Shown piece after piece: positions 50,483 through 59,686 of a DNA stretch of 64,000 nucleotides (positions are counted from its first letter, which is position 1; each line of letters begins with the position of its first letter). The position numbers and the translations under genes were made by a program. The stretch is from an uncultured Selenomonadales bacterium. GTDB taxonomy: Bacteria; Bacillota; Negativicutes; DSM-1736; Dendrosporobacteraceae. The notes below the pieces were generated by a model. The model did not search any database and had not been told where the DNA came from. It saw only the letters and a program-made list of their open reading frames with translations. The DNA lies in contig CAMJML010000008.1 in NCBI GenBank assembly GCA_946407015.1, forward strand, positions 62,001-126,000, in the 5' to 3' direction.

Positions 50483-50773
50483 ATGAGACAGCTTTTTAAG
50501 GAAAGAGTGAGCAAATTTGGCTCGATGATCAGCTTGATTGCGATTACCGCAATGCTGATTATCTTTTCGCTTGTGTTACCTGAATTTATCGGTTCAACTG
50601 CGGGAAGGGGCTTTATCGTTGTCTGGGCAGTGACGGCCATTGTTGCTTTTATTGCCCATGTGACACGGTTTAGCCAGCAGCGCCCGCGCTACCATATACC
50701 ACGATTCGCTGTAAAAAAAGACGTACGCACCAACAACAAGGTGGCACGTACGCAGCGTATGATGCGCGGTTGA
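50483..50773 (+). CDS. Small two-helix membrane protein, unknown function
   Basis: 96 residues with hydrophobic helices at about 14-35 and 43-60 and a basic C-terminal tail (RFAVKKDVRTNNKVARTQRM). AAAGGGGTG precedes the ATG. No family recognised. Convergent with and directly abutting the minus-strand class III aminotransferase. Confidence 0.6.
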   Translation: MRQLFKERVSKFGSMISLIAITAMLIIFSLVLPEFIGSTAGRGFIVVWAVTAIVAFIAHVTRFSQQRPRYHIPRFAVKKDVRTNNKVARTQRMMRG

Positions 50774-52060
50774 TTAGAGGGATGAGAGCACATCATCCAG
50801 ATTATTCAGCAAGCGGTCAAGATCTTCTTGTGTAATAATAAGTGGTGGTTGAAAGGCCAGGACATTGCGGTTGGGACCATTTTTTCCGACCAAGAAGCCC
50901 CGGTCTTTCATTTTTTCCAGGACGATATCAACCTCATGAATGGCAGGCGAGTGATCAGGCAAAACAAGTTCGGCTCCCAGCATTAAGCCGAGTCCGCGGA
51001 CGTCGCCAATCAGCGGATGCCTTTCTTGCAATTGCTGTAAGCCGGCCTTTAAATACTGTCCCAGTTCGGCGGCTCGGGCCGGCAGATTCTGCTTGGTAAT
51101 CACATCAAGGGTGGCTAAGCTAGCCGCAGCGGTTACCGGATTACCACCAAGCGTTGAGGCGCCAGGGCGGGTATATTTATCGGCAATTTCCGCTCTGGCC
51201 GTAAAAGCTCCTACCGGTGTGCCATTGGCTAAGGCCTTAGCCATGGTCATGATATCGGGTTCAACATCATAATGCTCGATGGCAAACATTTTTCCGGTAC
51301 GGCCAAAGCCGGTTTGTACCTCATCAACAATCAATAAAATACCATAGCGGTCTAGAATTTCTTTAACCCGTTTGAAGTAACCAGGCGGTGGTGTAATCAT
51401 GCCGCCATTGCCCTGGATCGGTTCGGCAATCATGGCAGCGACTTGGCCGGAAGTCGCTGTCTTAATTACATTCTCAATTTCGTTGGCACAGGCTAAATCA
51501 CATTCCGGGTATTGTTTGTTTAATGGACAACGATAGCAATAGGCATTTGGTGCAAAACTGATGCCGCCGACCGGAGTGGTGTCCGTGCGCCAAAAGCTGA
51601 GTCCTGTTAAACTCATGGTTAATTTTGTCCGTCCGTGCAATCCCTGGCGCAAGCTGATAAATTCATGCTTGCCGGTATAAATCGAGGCAAGCAGCGCCGC
51701 GCCTTCATTGGCTTCAGTACCGCTGGCACAGAAAAATGATTTTTGCAACCGTCCGGGTGTTAATCCGGCCAGCCGTTCAGCCAGATTTACGATGTTTTGC
51801 GTAAGATAAACGGTAGTTGTATGCTGAAGAGTATTGACTTGCTCACAAATGGCTTTGGTTATTTCCGGATTGCAGTGTCCGCAGTTAACAACCGAAACAC
51901 CGGCAAAACAGTCAAGATATTGTTTTCCGTTGTGATCATAAAGGTATTGCATTTCACCGCGAACTAATTGCATTGGCTGCTGATAAAAATGATAAACGCA
52001 GGGAATTAAATAATCGCGTTTTTTTTGAATAATTTCGTCAGGACCTATGTAAGTGGTCAT
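50774..52060 (-). CDS. Class III aminotransferase (4-aminobutyrate / acetylornithine type)
   Basis: 428 residues, PLP fold-type I class III: CASGTEANEGAAL phosphate-site motif, VDEVQTGFGRTGKMF and the PLP lysine in MAKALANGTPVGAF (about residue 272). There is a cysteine group CYRCPLNKQYPECDLAC at about 172-188 seen in GABA and beta-alanine-type members. GAGGTG precedes the ATG. Substrate is an omega-amino acid; exact one not shown. Confidence 0.85.
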   Translation of the reverse strand: MTTYIGPDEIIQKKRDYLIPCVYHFYQQPMQLVRGEMQYLYDHNGKQYLDCFAGVSVVNCGHCNPEITKAICEQVNTLQHTTTVYLTQNIVNLAERLAGLTPGRLQKSFFCASGTEANEGAALLASIYTGKHEFISLRQGLHGRTKLTMSLTGLSFWRTDTTPVGGISFAPNAYCYRCPLNKQYPECDLACANEIENVIKTATSGQVAAMIAEPIQGNGGMITPPPGYFKRVKEILDRYGILLIVDEVQTGFGRTGKMFAIEHYDVEPDIMTMAKALANGTPVGAFTARAEIADKYTRPGASTLGGNPVTAAASLATLDVITKQNLPARAAELGQYLKAGLQQLQERHPLIGDVRGLGLMLGAELVLPDHSPAIHEVDIVLEKMKDRGFLVGKNGPNRNVLAFQPPLIITQEDLDRLLNNLDDVLSSL

Positions 52061-52096
52061 GCTATCACCTCGTAACGGTTTGATTTACTTTCTTGG

Positions 52097-54019
52097 TTAA
52101 CGGGAAACGCGGTAACGAAAAGCGCCGATGCCTAGCTCACGGGGGCTGGAAAGAGAAATTTTATGCAAGGTTTCGTTTGGCTGGATTTCTAAGCCATCTA
52201 AGCGATCGCGGTAAGCTTTGGTTAATAAACCAACTAATTCAGGAGTATAATACTGGCCTTCGATTCGGTAGGAAGCCGCGCCTCCGAGCGCAGGAATATA
52301 AGAGTATAGACAAAGATCTTTCGCAAAAAGAATGTGATTGCGGCCATACTGGTCGATTTTGATCGGATGTTTTTCACCAGCAGTATCTAATAGTGCATAG
52401 GGCTTATGATACAGCTCTTGACTGGTATCCGCATTATAGCCAAGTACTGCCGATGGGATGCAATGATCCAAAATCATGGCTTCAATTGGGCCGTGAACAA
52501 TAATTTCCACAGGAAGGCTGGATTGGTTAAGCAGTCCCCGAATCTGTTCGTAAGTCGCTTCCAATGAAACGGTGGCTTGAACAGCACCGTTGTGTTTGAG
52601 CCATGCCGCACTCATATGGTTAAAAATATTGAGGGAAAAATCAGTATAAACTGGTAAATCACAGTTTTTGCATGCCAGGCTGAGCATGCCGATATTGCTG
52701 ACCATCACGCCATGAGGCCGGAGTGTATTTAGCTGGGTAAAGAACTGATCCAGTTCGCTGCTTTCACGCTCCATGGTGACTCGAGGAGTGCTCACAATCA
52801 CTTTAGTATTAAATGCATTGGCAACCTCAAGAGCCTGCGTAATTTGTGCCAGTGTCCAGGGTTTGGCGGGTTTAAAACCTTCACCACCAATATAGACGGT
52901 ATTGGCGCCGTTTTGGCATGCCGCTGTGAGACTGGCCATATCGGCAACCCGAACGGCTAAATTGGCTTTTAAACAGTTCTCGGAAGAAGGCCTTTCTGGA
53001 ATGCCGTGTGCCGAGGAGAGGCCCGCTTCTTTAACGGCCTGGCTAAAAAAGCGCGGTTCACGCTCGCCGGTATAGCCAATAGCCGATGCACCAGGATTCC
53101 CCAAGGCATAGCAAGAGGAAAAATCACGGGACCGGTTATCATATAACTCCTGCCAGGCTTGTTCATCAAGGGAGTATCCTGCCGGATCGGCAATATAACG
53201 GTCAATTGCCTGACGATAGGTTTTGACAATCCGGCTGACAAAATCAGCGGTGCGCATACGGCCTTCTATTTTAAAGGAACAAACACCGGATTGAATTAAT
53301 TCAGGCAGATGCTGATAAAGGCACATATCTTTTTGCGCAAGTTTAAAGGGGCCCGGATCATGGCTGTCCAGCACTTGTCCGGTGCTTTCATCAATTAACT
53401 GATAAGGCCAGCGGCATGGTTTCAAGCAGCGTCCCCGATTGGAGCTTTGGCCGAATAAAATTCCGGAATGCAGGCATTGCCCGCTTTGAGCCACGCACAT
53501 ATCGCCATGGACAAAATACTCGATTTCAATACCTGTCCGTTCTTTCAATAAAGCAATTTGTGCCAAAGTCATTTCGCGGCTGACAACCACCCGGGTAATT
53601 CCATATTCCTGCAGTTTTCTGACGGCATGTTCATTATGGGTGTTCATCATGACAGAAGTATGTAGCGGAACAGAAAAATTAAGCTCACGGGCTAATTCTA
53701 AAATGGCCAGATCCTGAACAATAAGGGCATCGGGTTTAATTTGATCAAGCAGTTTTAAATAATCCCGCATATTACCAATTTCACGATCGCTGATTAAATT
53801 ATTGACCGTGACATATAATTTGACTTGATGTTGATGGGCATATTCAACGGCTTTGGCTAATGCCTGATCATCAAAATTGGTATCTGTGCGATGCATCCGC
53901 ATATTAAAGCGCTTTCCACCTAAATAAACAGCATCGGCACCCGCACCAATGGCAGCCTCAAGCACCTCCCAGGTTCCGACTGGGGCTAGTAATTCTACGG
54001 AATCACGTGATAATAACAT
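52097..54019 (-). CDS. U32-family peptidase / RlhA-type protein
   Basis: 640 residues of the U32 (collagenase-like) family. It has APVGTWEVLEAAIGAGADAV at the N-terminus, HGDMCVAQSGQC and GRCLKPCRWPY with the family cysteines, and a second, related domain after about residue 360. Two-domain U32 proteins act in 23S rRNA hydroxylation (RlhA) or prephenate-dependent hydroxylation; peptidase activity is not certain. GGAG precedes the ATG. Confidence 0.82.
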   Translation of the reverse strand: MLLSRDSVELLAPVGTWEVLEAAIGAGADAVYLGGKRFNMRMHRTDTNFDDQALAKAVEYAHQHQVKLYVTVNNLISDREIGNMRDYLKLLDQIKPDALIVQDLAILELARELNFSVPLHTSVMMNTHNEHAVRKLQEYGITRVVVSREMTLAQIALLKERTGIEIEYFVHGDMCVAQSGQCLHSGILFGQSSNRGRCLKPCRWPYQLIDESTGQVLDSHDPGPFKLAQKDMCLYQHLPELIQSGVCSFKIEGRMRTADFVSRIVKTYRQAIDRYIADPAGYSLDEQAWQELYDNRSRDFSSCYALGNPGASAIGYTGEREPRFFSQAVKEAGLSSAHGIPERPSSENCLKANLAVRVADMASLTAACQNGANTVYIGGEGFKPAKPWTLAQITQALEVANAFNTKVIVSTPRVTMERESSELDQFFTQLNTLRPHGVMVSNIGMLSLACKNCDLPVYTDFSLNIFNHMSAAWLKHNGAVQATVSLEATYEQIRGLLNQSSLPVEIIVHGPIEAMILDHCIPSAVLGYNADTSQELYHKPYALLDTAGEKHPIKIDQYGRNHILFAKDLCLYSYIPALGGAASYRIEGQYYTPELVGLLTKAYRDRLDGLEIQPNETLHKISLSSPRELGIGAFRYRVSR

Positions 54020-54087
54020 AGGTTCATCTCCTTGACTGTAGACTGGTTTAGACTGACTTCGTGTTTTAAGAGCAGATCTAAAACCAT

Positions 54088-54957
54088 TTATTCATAAATT
54101 TCTTTTGCTTGTTTTGTGAGCTCTTCGGATAATTCAATTCCCAAATTGGAGGCAGCAAAGGCATTAAGTAATATTTCCGGCTGCTCAACAATCCCGACAG
54201 GAATACTGCCGGGATTTGCTCCGTTTAAGATTTGAATGGCCTGGGCAGCGCAGTCTTGGCCAAGCTTAGCATGATTAGCCACTAATGCGCCTAGAGCTCC
54301 GGCCGCGACATTAGGCGCATGGGAAGCAATCACCGGCAAATTGGCGGCATCGGTATAATAGACGACACTGGCAAAGTTTTCCTCGACAATACGGCCAATA
54401 GGGATAAACAGGGCATCAATATCCTGTGGTAAAAATTCCTCTAAACGGGAAAGATCCTCCGGCTTTTCAACCGGTAAGTCAACCAGATCGAATTCGCCGG
54501 CGGCTGCATGGTGGAATTTGCTGGTTTCTAATAGAGCGTTGGTATCTGCATTATGGAACAAAACCCCTAGTTTTTTCGCTGTTGGCAGCAGGCGCTTAAT
54601 GAAACTGATTTTGTCATTGGCTTTCACCATACCCGCAATACCGGTTGCCTTTCCTCCCGGTTCACTCATAGTGGCAGCAAGACCAACACCGACAGGATCA
54701 AAAACGGGCGTAAAAATAACTGGAATATCGGAGGCTATTTCGACAGCCGCTTTAGCTGACGGGGTGGAGCAGGCAAATATTAGGTCAACTTTTATTTCGG
54801 CCAGCTTATTGGCTAGCTTTGGTAATTCAGCCAGGTTGCCGTCGGCATTCAAATAATGAAAAGAAGCGGAAATTCCGGCTTTCTGTAAACCTTGTTTGAA
54901 TCCATTGACGGCATCATCCAAATTTTGAGTCAGTTGTAGAATACCTATATTGTACAA
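54088..54957 (-). CDS. ABC-type substrate-binding protein (PF04392 / TrpX type) without signal peptide
   Basis: 289 residues covering a complete periplasmic-binding fold of the PF04392 type (DLIFACSTPSAKAAVEIA, GKATGIAGMVKANDKI). It begins directly with the first beta strand (YNIGILQLTQNLDD) and no signal peptide or lipobox lies before it. The TTG start after GAGGTG is the only good one. No permease or ATPase gene is near. It may act inside the cell as a binding or regulatory protein. Confidence 0.75.
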   Translation of the reverse strand: MYNIGILQLTQNLDDAVNGFKQGLQKAGISASFHYLNADGNLAELPKLANKLAEIKVDLIFACSTPSAKAAVEIASDIPVIFTPVFDPVGVGLAATMSEPGGKATGIAGMVKANDKISFIKRLLPTAKKLGVLFHNADTNALLETSKFHHAAAGEFDLVDLPVEKPEDLSRLEEFLPQDIDALFIPIGRIVEENFASVVYYTDAANLPVIASHAPNVAAGALGALVANHAKLGQDCAAQAIQILNGANPGSIPVGIVEQPEILLNAFAASNLGIELSEELTKQAKEIYE

Positions 54958-55153
54958 AATGCTAACACCTCTTTAAATAATCTAACTAATACAATTTCCA
55001 CATAAAAGCGATTAATACCTGCACTGGCTTTCGATTTAGCTGAATATTTTACAAAGGAGTTTCTTATATTTTTGTCGAAGTGTGCTCGTGTTTATCTAAA
55101 AAAGTTGTTAAATTTAAGATTGTCATTAATAATTTGGGAGAGATAGTAGGTTT

Positions 55154-58100
55154 ATGAATTCTACCGAATATGATAAAAATTTTGTCCACCTTCATGTGCA
55201 CACCGAATACAGCTTATTAGATGGAGCCAGCCGGATTGAAAAACTCGTATTGCGGGCTAAAGAGTTAGGGATGCCTGCTATTGCCATCACCGATCATGGT
55301 TCGATGTACGGTGTCATTGATTTTTATAAACATGCTAAAAAACAGGGGATTAATCCGGTGATTGGCTGCGAGGTCTATGTTGCTCCACGGTCACGGTTTG
55401 AAAAGAGTGCCGTAGAAGGTGAGGCTTATTATCACTTGGTATTGCTAGCTCAAAATAATACCGGGTATCGAAATTTAGTTGAAATCGTGTCACGGGGGTA
55501 TACGGAAGGGTTTTATTATAAACCCCGGGTGGATAAAGAACTTTTATGCAAGCACAGTGAAGGCTTAATTTGTCTAAGTGCCTGTATTGCCGGTGAAATT
55601 CCCTCTTTACTACTCAAGGGTGATATTACCGGTGCTGAAAGTCTGGCGAGAGAGTACCGGGAAATTTTTGGCCCGGAAAACTTTTTTATTGAATTGCAAG
55701 ATCATGGAATTCCCGAGCAAAAGCAAGTCAATCAATTATTAATTGATTTATCCCAGAAGCTTGATATCGGACTAGTGGCTACCAACGATTTGCATTATAT
55801 CAATAAAAGCGATAGCGAATGTCATGATGTTTTGCTCTGCATTCAAATGGGCAAGACTGTGGATGACGCGTCCAGGTTAAAATTTCCCAGCAACGAATTT
55901 TACTTAAAAGATTTTCATGAAATGGACAGGCTGTTTGGTGCCTGGCCGGAGGCGTTGGCTAATACGGTTAAAATTGCAGAACGCTGCCAGGTTGAATTTG
56001 ATTTCGGACAGCTTCACTTGCCGGAATTTCCGATGCCTGAGGGGCTGACTGCCGATGCTTATCTTCAGCAGTTATGTGAAGAAAGGCTGGTTAAACGCTT
56101 TCGGGAAATTGACGATGTAATACGGGACAGGCTGGATTTCGAGCTGTCCGTAATCCGCAAAATGGGGTATTCCAGCTACTTTCTCATTGTATGGGATTTT
56201 ATTAATTATGCCAAACAGAATGAAATTCCCGTCGGACCTGGACGTGGTTCTGCGGCGGGCAGCATTGTGGCTTATTTACTAGGCATAACGAATATTGATC
56301 CCATCAAATATGGTTTGCTGTTTGAGCGCTTCTTGAATCCTGAACGGGTTACCATGCCGGATATTGATATTGATTTCTGCTATGTAAAACGTTCTAGAGT
56401 CATTGAATATGTGACTGAACGATATGGGAACGATCATGTTGCCCAAATTATTACTTTTGGAACGATGGCAGCCAAAGCAGCCATTCGTGATGTGGGCAGA
56501 GCGTTGAATATGTCTTATGGTGAAGTGGATCGAATTGCCAAGATGATACCCAATGAACTAGGGATTACCTTAGACAAGGCTTTACAAAATAACCATGAAT
56601 TAAACAATGCCTATCAGAATGAACCGGCAGTTCGAAAACTGGTGGATTTGGCCAGGGCGGTGGAGGGATTGCCTAGGCATGCCTCTACTCATGCGGCAGG
56701 ACTTGTGATTGCCAAAGATCCGCTTACTTCTTATGTGCCTTTACAAAATTCATCTGAGGGTTTTATTACAACCCAGTATGATAAAGACCGTGTGGAAGAA
56801 ATTGGTTTGCTTAAAATGGACTTACTGGGCTTAAGAACGCTGACTGTCATTGGTGACGCGCTTGAACTTATACGCACTAACCGGGGTATCACACTGGATA
56901 TTGAGACCATTCCTCTTACTGATGAGAAGACGGCGGAAATGCTCTCTGACGGGGATACGGCCGGGGTTTTTCAGATGGAGTCGGGCGGGATGACCAATCT
57001 GGTTAAGGAATTAAAGCCTGAGGGCTTTGCTGATCTGATTCCTTTAGTGGCTCTTTACCGGCCAGGTCCTTTAGGCAGCGGTATGGTTGCCGACTTTATT
57101 AATGGACGCCATGGACGGAAACATGTCAGTTATTTGCATCCCTTGCTTGAGCCTATTTTAAAAGAAACATTCGGGGTTATTTTATATCAGGAACAAGTGA
57201 TGCAAATTGCATCAACCTTGGCCGGGTTTACGTTAGGACAAGCGGATCTTTTGCGGCGTGCCATGGGCAAAAAGAAGCACTCTGTGCTGGCTGCTCAAAG
57301 GGATAATTTTTTACGTGGTGCAAAAAACAAGGGAATTGACGCTAAATTAGCGGAAGAAATTTTTGATCTCATGGCTCATTTTGCGGATTATGGCTTTAAT
57401 AAGTCCCATAGTGCGGCATATGCATTGGTGGCTTATCAAACGGCTTATCTGAAAGCCCATTATCCTCAGGAGTTCATGGCTGCATTGCTTTCCAGTGTCA
57501 TGGGAACGAATGAAAAAATTGGTTTTTACATTGAAGAGTGCCGGCGCATGGGGATTGCTGTGCTTCCGCCCGATATTAATGCCAGCCAAGCAGCGTTCAG
57601 TGTGGATGGGGATGCTATCCGGTTTGGCTTGGCTGCTGTGAAAAATGTTGGTGAAAATGCTATTCATAATTTAGTTGCGGCGCGTAATGAAGCAGGCAAA
57701 TTCAAGTCGCTGATCGATTTTTGCACCCGTGTAGATATGAGGGTGGTCAATAAAAGAGTGATTGAAAGCCTGATTAAATGTGGTGCTTTTGATTCATTGG
57801 GAGCCCGGCGCGCACAGTTATTGGTCGTTTTAGAGCGGGCCATTGATACGGCTGCCAGCCGGCAGCGTGATATGGCGACCGGACAAATCGGCTTGTTTTG
57901 CGAGGAAACGATTGATGTAGCCGATGAAATCATTCTTCCTGACGTTCCGGAAATGCCTCAGGACCAAATCTTAGCCTTGGAAAAGGAAATGACCGGCTTT
58001 TACATTACCGGTCATCCTCTAGACAAATATCGAAATAAGATGAGTCAATTTGCTTCGATTGATCAGTTGGCGTCCGGTGAAATCCCAGATGGAAAGGTGC

Positions 58101-58570
58101 TGCGGATTGCGGGGCTAATCAGCAGTGCAAAGCGAATTGTTACGAAAAAAGGCGCAACCATGTGTTTTATCGATCTTGAAGATTTTACGAGCCGGGTAGA
58201 GGTTGTTGTATTTCCCAAAGTTTTTGAGAAGACCCATCATCTCCTTCTGCCCGATATGCCGGTTGTTGTATTGGGCAGGTTAAACGCCAACGAAGACGGT
58301 GTTAAAATTCTGGCCGAAGAAGTATCAACGATTGAGGAGTGTCGTCCGGAAGTGCGATTAAGACTGTATAAGGAGCACGAAAACCAAGAGGTGTTCGAGC
58401 AATTGAAACAGGTCCTGGTACAAAACAAAGGGGATGTCATTGTTTATCTGCATCTGATTAACAGTAAACGTGTGATTAAAACAGAGGAAAAGTTCTGGAT
58501 TCATCCAAGTTCCGAAGCCATCCTGCAATTGGAAAGTCTTTTGGGGAAAGGGGCTGTTCAGCTCATTTGA
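55154..58570 (+). CDS. dnaE: DNA polymerase III alpha subunit DnaE
   Basis: 1138 residues, normal for DnaE. PHP domain at the N-terminus (VHLHVHTEYSLLDG), polymerase catalytic region with GPGRGSAAGSIVAYLLGI and PDIDIDFC (Asp residues), then helix-hairpin-helix and OB-fold domain (LRIAGLISSAKRIVTKKG) near residue 980. It has no 3'-5' exonuclease insertion, so it is DnaE rather than PolC. GGGAG precedes the ATG. Confidence 0.97.
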   Translation: MNSTEYDKNFVHLHVHTEYSLLDGASRIEKLVLRAKELGMPAIAITDHGSMYGVIDFYKHAKKQGINPVIGCEVYVAPRSRFEKSAVEGEAYYHLVLLAQNNTGYRNLVEIVSRGYTEGFYYKPRVDKELLCKHSEGLICLSACIAGEIPSLLLKGDITGAESLAREYREIFGPENFFIELQDHGIPEQKQVNQLLIDLSQKLDIGLVATNDLHYINKSDSECHDVLLCIQMGKTVDDASRLKFPSNEFYLKDFHEMDRLFGAWPEALANTVKIAERCQVEFDFGQLHLPEFPMPEGLTADAYLQQLCEERLVKRFREIDDVIRDRLDFELSVIRKMGYSSYFLIVWDFINYAKQNEIPVGPGRGSAAGSIVAYLLGITNIDPIKYGLLFERFLNPERVTMPDIDIDFCYVKRSRVIEYVTERYGNDHVAQIITFGTMAAKAAIRDVGRALNMSYGEVDRIAKMIPNELGITLDKALQNNHELNNAYQNEPAVRKLVDLARAVEGLPRHASTHAAGLVIAKDPLTSYVPLQNSSEGFITTQYDKDRVEEIGLLKMDLLGLRTLTVIGDALELIRTNRGITLDIETIPLTDEKTAEMLSDGDTAGVFQMESGGMTNLVKELKPEGFADLIPLVALYRPGPLGSGMVADFINGRHGRKHVSYLHPLLEPILKETFGVILYQEQVMQIASTLAGFTLGQADLLRRAMGKKKHSVLAAQRDNFLRGAKNKGIDAKLAEEIFDLMAHFADYGFNKSHSAAYALVAYQTAYLKAHYPQEFMAALLSSVMGTNEKIGFYIEECRRMGIAVLPPDINASQAAFSVDGDAIRFGLAAVKNVGENAIHNLVAARNEAGKFKSLIDFCTRVDMRVVNKRVIESLIKCGAFDSLGARRAQLLVVLERAIDTAASRQRDMATGQIGLFCEETIDVADEIILPDVPEMPQDQILALEKEMTGFYITGHPLDKYRNKMSQFASIDQLASGEIPDGKVLRIAGLISSAKRIVTKKGATMCFIDLEDFTSRVEVVVFPKVFEKTHHLLLPDMPVVVLGRLNANEDGVKILAEEVSTIEECRPEVRLRLYKEHENQEVFEQLKQVLVQNKGDVIVYLHLINSKRVIKTEEKFWIHPSSEAILQLESLLGKGAVQLI

Positions 58571-58574
58571 CGTA

Positions 58575-59153
58575 TTATTTAGGAAATACGAACAATGAGA
58601 TCATGGCGGCACCCTCACGTGCGTACTGCTTGGCTGTCAATAGGTAGTTATCGGCCATCGGGGCAGGTGCTCCGCTTGCATCCAACCCGATATTCTGTGC
58701 CAATACCAGTGAACGGCGGATGTGGGAGGCATTGGAAACAATGATGGCATAATTCCAGCCTTTCTGACGCATGATTTGCTGCGAATTGATCAAGTTCTGA
58801 TAGGTATTGACCGAACGATCTTCTAAAAGAATCGCTTGATCGGGGATACCATGGGCTACCAGATAATCATGCATGGCTTGAGCTTCAGTGACTTCTTCGT
58901 CAGAGCCACGGCCGCCACTGACAATAATGGATGAGGCGTAGCCGTTTGTATAGAGTTGGATGGCCTCGTCCAGCCGCAAGCGGAGCATCGTGCTTGGCTC
59001 ATGACCGACCAATTTTGCGCCGAGCACGATGATGGTGTCTCCAGGGCGCGGGGTTGCATTTTGGCCAACGAGAATAATTGGCAGCTCTACTACGATTAAT
59101 ATGATTAATGTCAGGAATAATAAAATACTGCGAAGCTTATTAGTAAAGTACAT
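58575..59153 (-). CDS. YdcF/ElyC-type DUF218 membrane-anchored protein
   Basis: 192 residues with an N-terminal membrane helix (about 9-28) and the DUF218 domain: DTIIVLGAKLVG, LRLDEAIQLY, VSGGRGSDEEVTEA and VSNASHIRRSL. The family acts in envelope carrier or vancomycin-resistance-linked processes; activity unknown. GGAGGTTC precedes the ATG on the minus strand. Ends convergent to dnaE with four bases between. Confidence 0.83.
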   Translation of the reverse strand: MYFTNKLRSILLFLTLIILIVVELPIILVGQNATPRPGDTIIVLGAKLVGHEPSTMLRLRLDEAIQLYTNGYASSIIVSGGRGSDEEVTEAQAMHDYLVAHGIPDQAILLEDRSVNTYQNLINSQQIMRQKGWNYAIIVSNASHIRRSLVLAQNIGLDASGAPAPMADNYLLTAKQYAREGAAMISLFVFPK

Positions 59154-59446
59154 GATGAACCTCCAATGCCAGATATACTTTCATTATAACCGTTTTCCTG
59201 CGTTTTTGTTCTGGCGTGTATTTGATTATCTTTAAAAAATAAACAATTAGGCAGAGAAAAATGCAATACAGGTATGCTAATTATAGTTTGAAAAATTCGA
59301 TAAAAAAGGATCGAAAAAACTCATTTGTGCTTGTTACTTTATTTCCATTTACCCCGTATTTTAGCAGGAATACTGATTAAAGTGGAGAAAACCATGTATA
59401 ATATTACAGCTAAGAATTAATTTGTTACCAGGAGGCAGCAATAGGA
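59154..59446. other. Intergenic region, nothing recognised
   Basis: This AT-rich stretch of 293 bases separates the DUF218 gene from the divergent 66-residue gene. I find no convincing promoter pair, leader element or terminator. Confidence 0.5.
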
Positions 59447-59647
59447 ATGTGGACAGTTATATATATCGCTTCAAACCGGGCTCAGGCAGAAATGTTGAAA
59501 AACTTGTTATGTGGTGAAGGCATTTTGGCTAATACTCGGCCGGCAGGTGTTGCTTCCGCGCTCGGAGATGGTCTTTATGAAATTTTAGTGCTTGAATCGG
59601 AAGCAGATGAAGCCCATACTATCTTGTGTCAACATGCAATAAAATAG
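59447..59647 (+). CDS. DUF2007-like small protein
   Basis: 66 residues (MWTVIYIASNRAQAEMLKNL start, then LVLESEADEAHTIL) that resemble the DUF2007 putative signal-transducing family: an alpha/beta domain of about 65-70 residues. CAGGAGG precedes the ATG. It is 39 bases upstream of pyruvate kinase and probably cotranscribed with it. Confidence 0.65.
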   Translation: MWTVIYIASNRAQAEMLKNLLCGEGILANTRPAGVASALGDGLYEILVLESEADEAHTILCQHAIK

Positions 59648-59686
59648 CAGGAACCGAGCGGCAGTTTTGAACAAGGAGAGTGTCGA

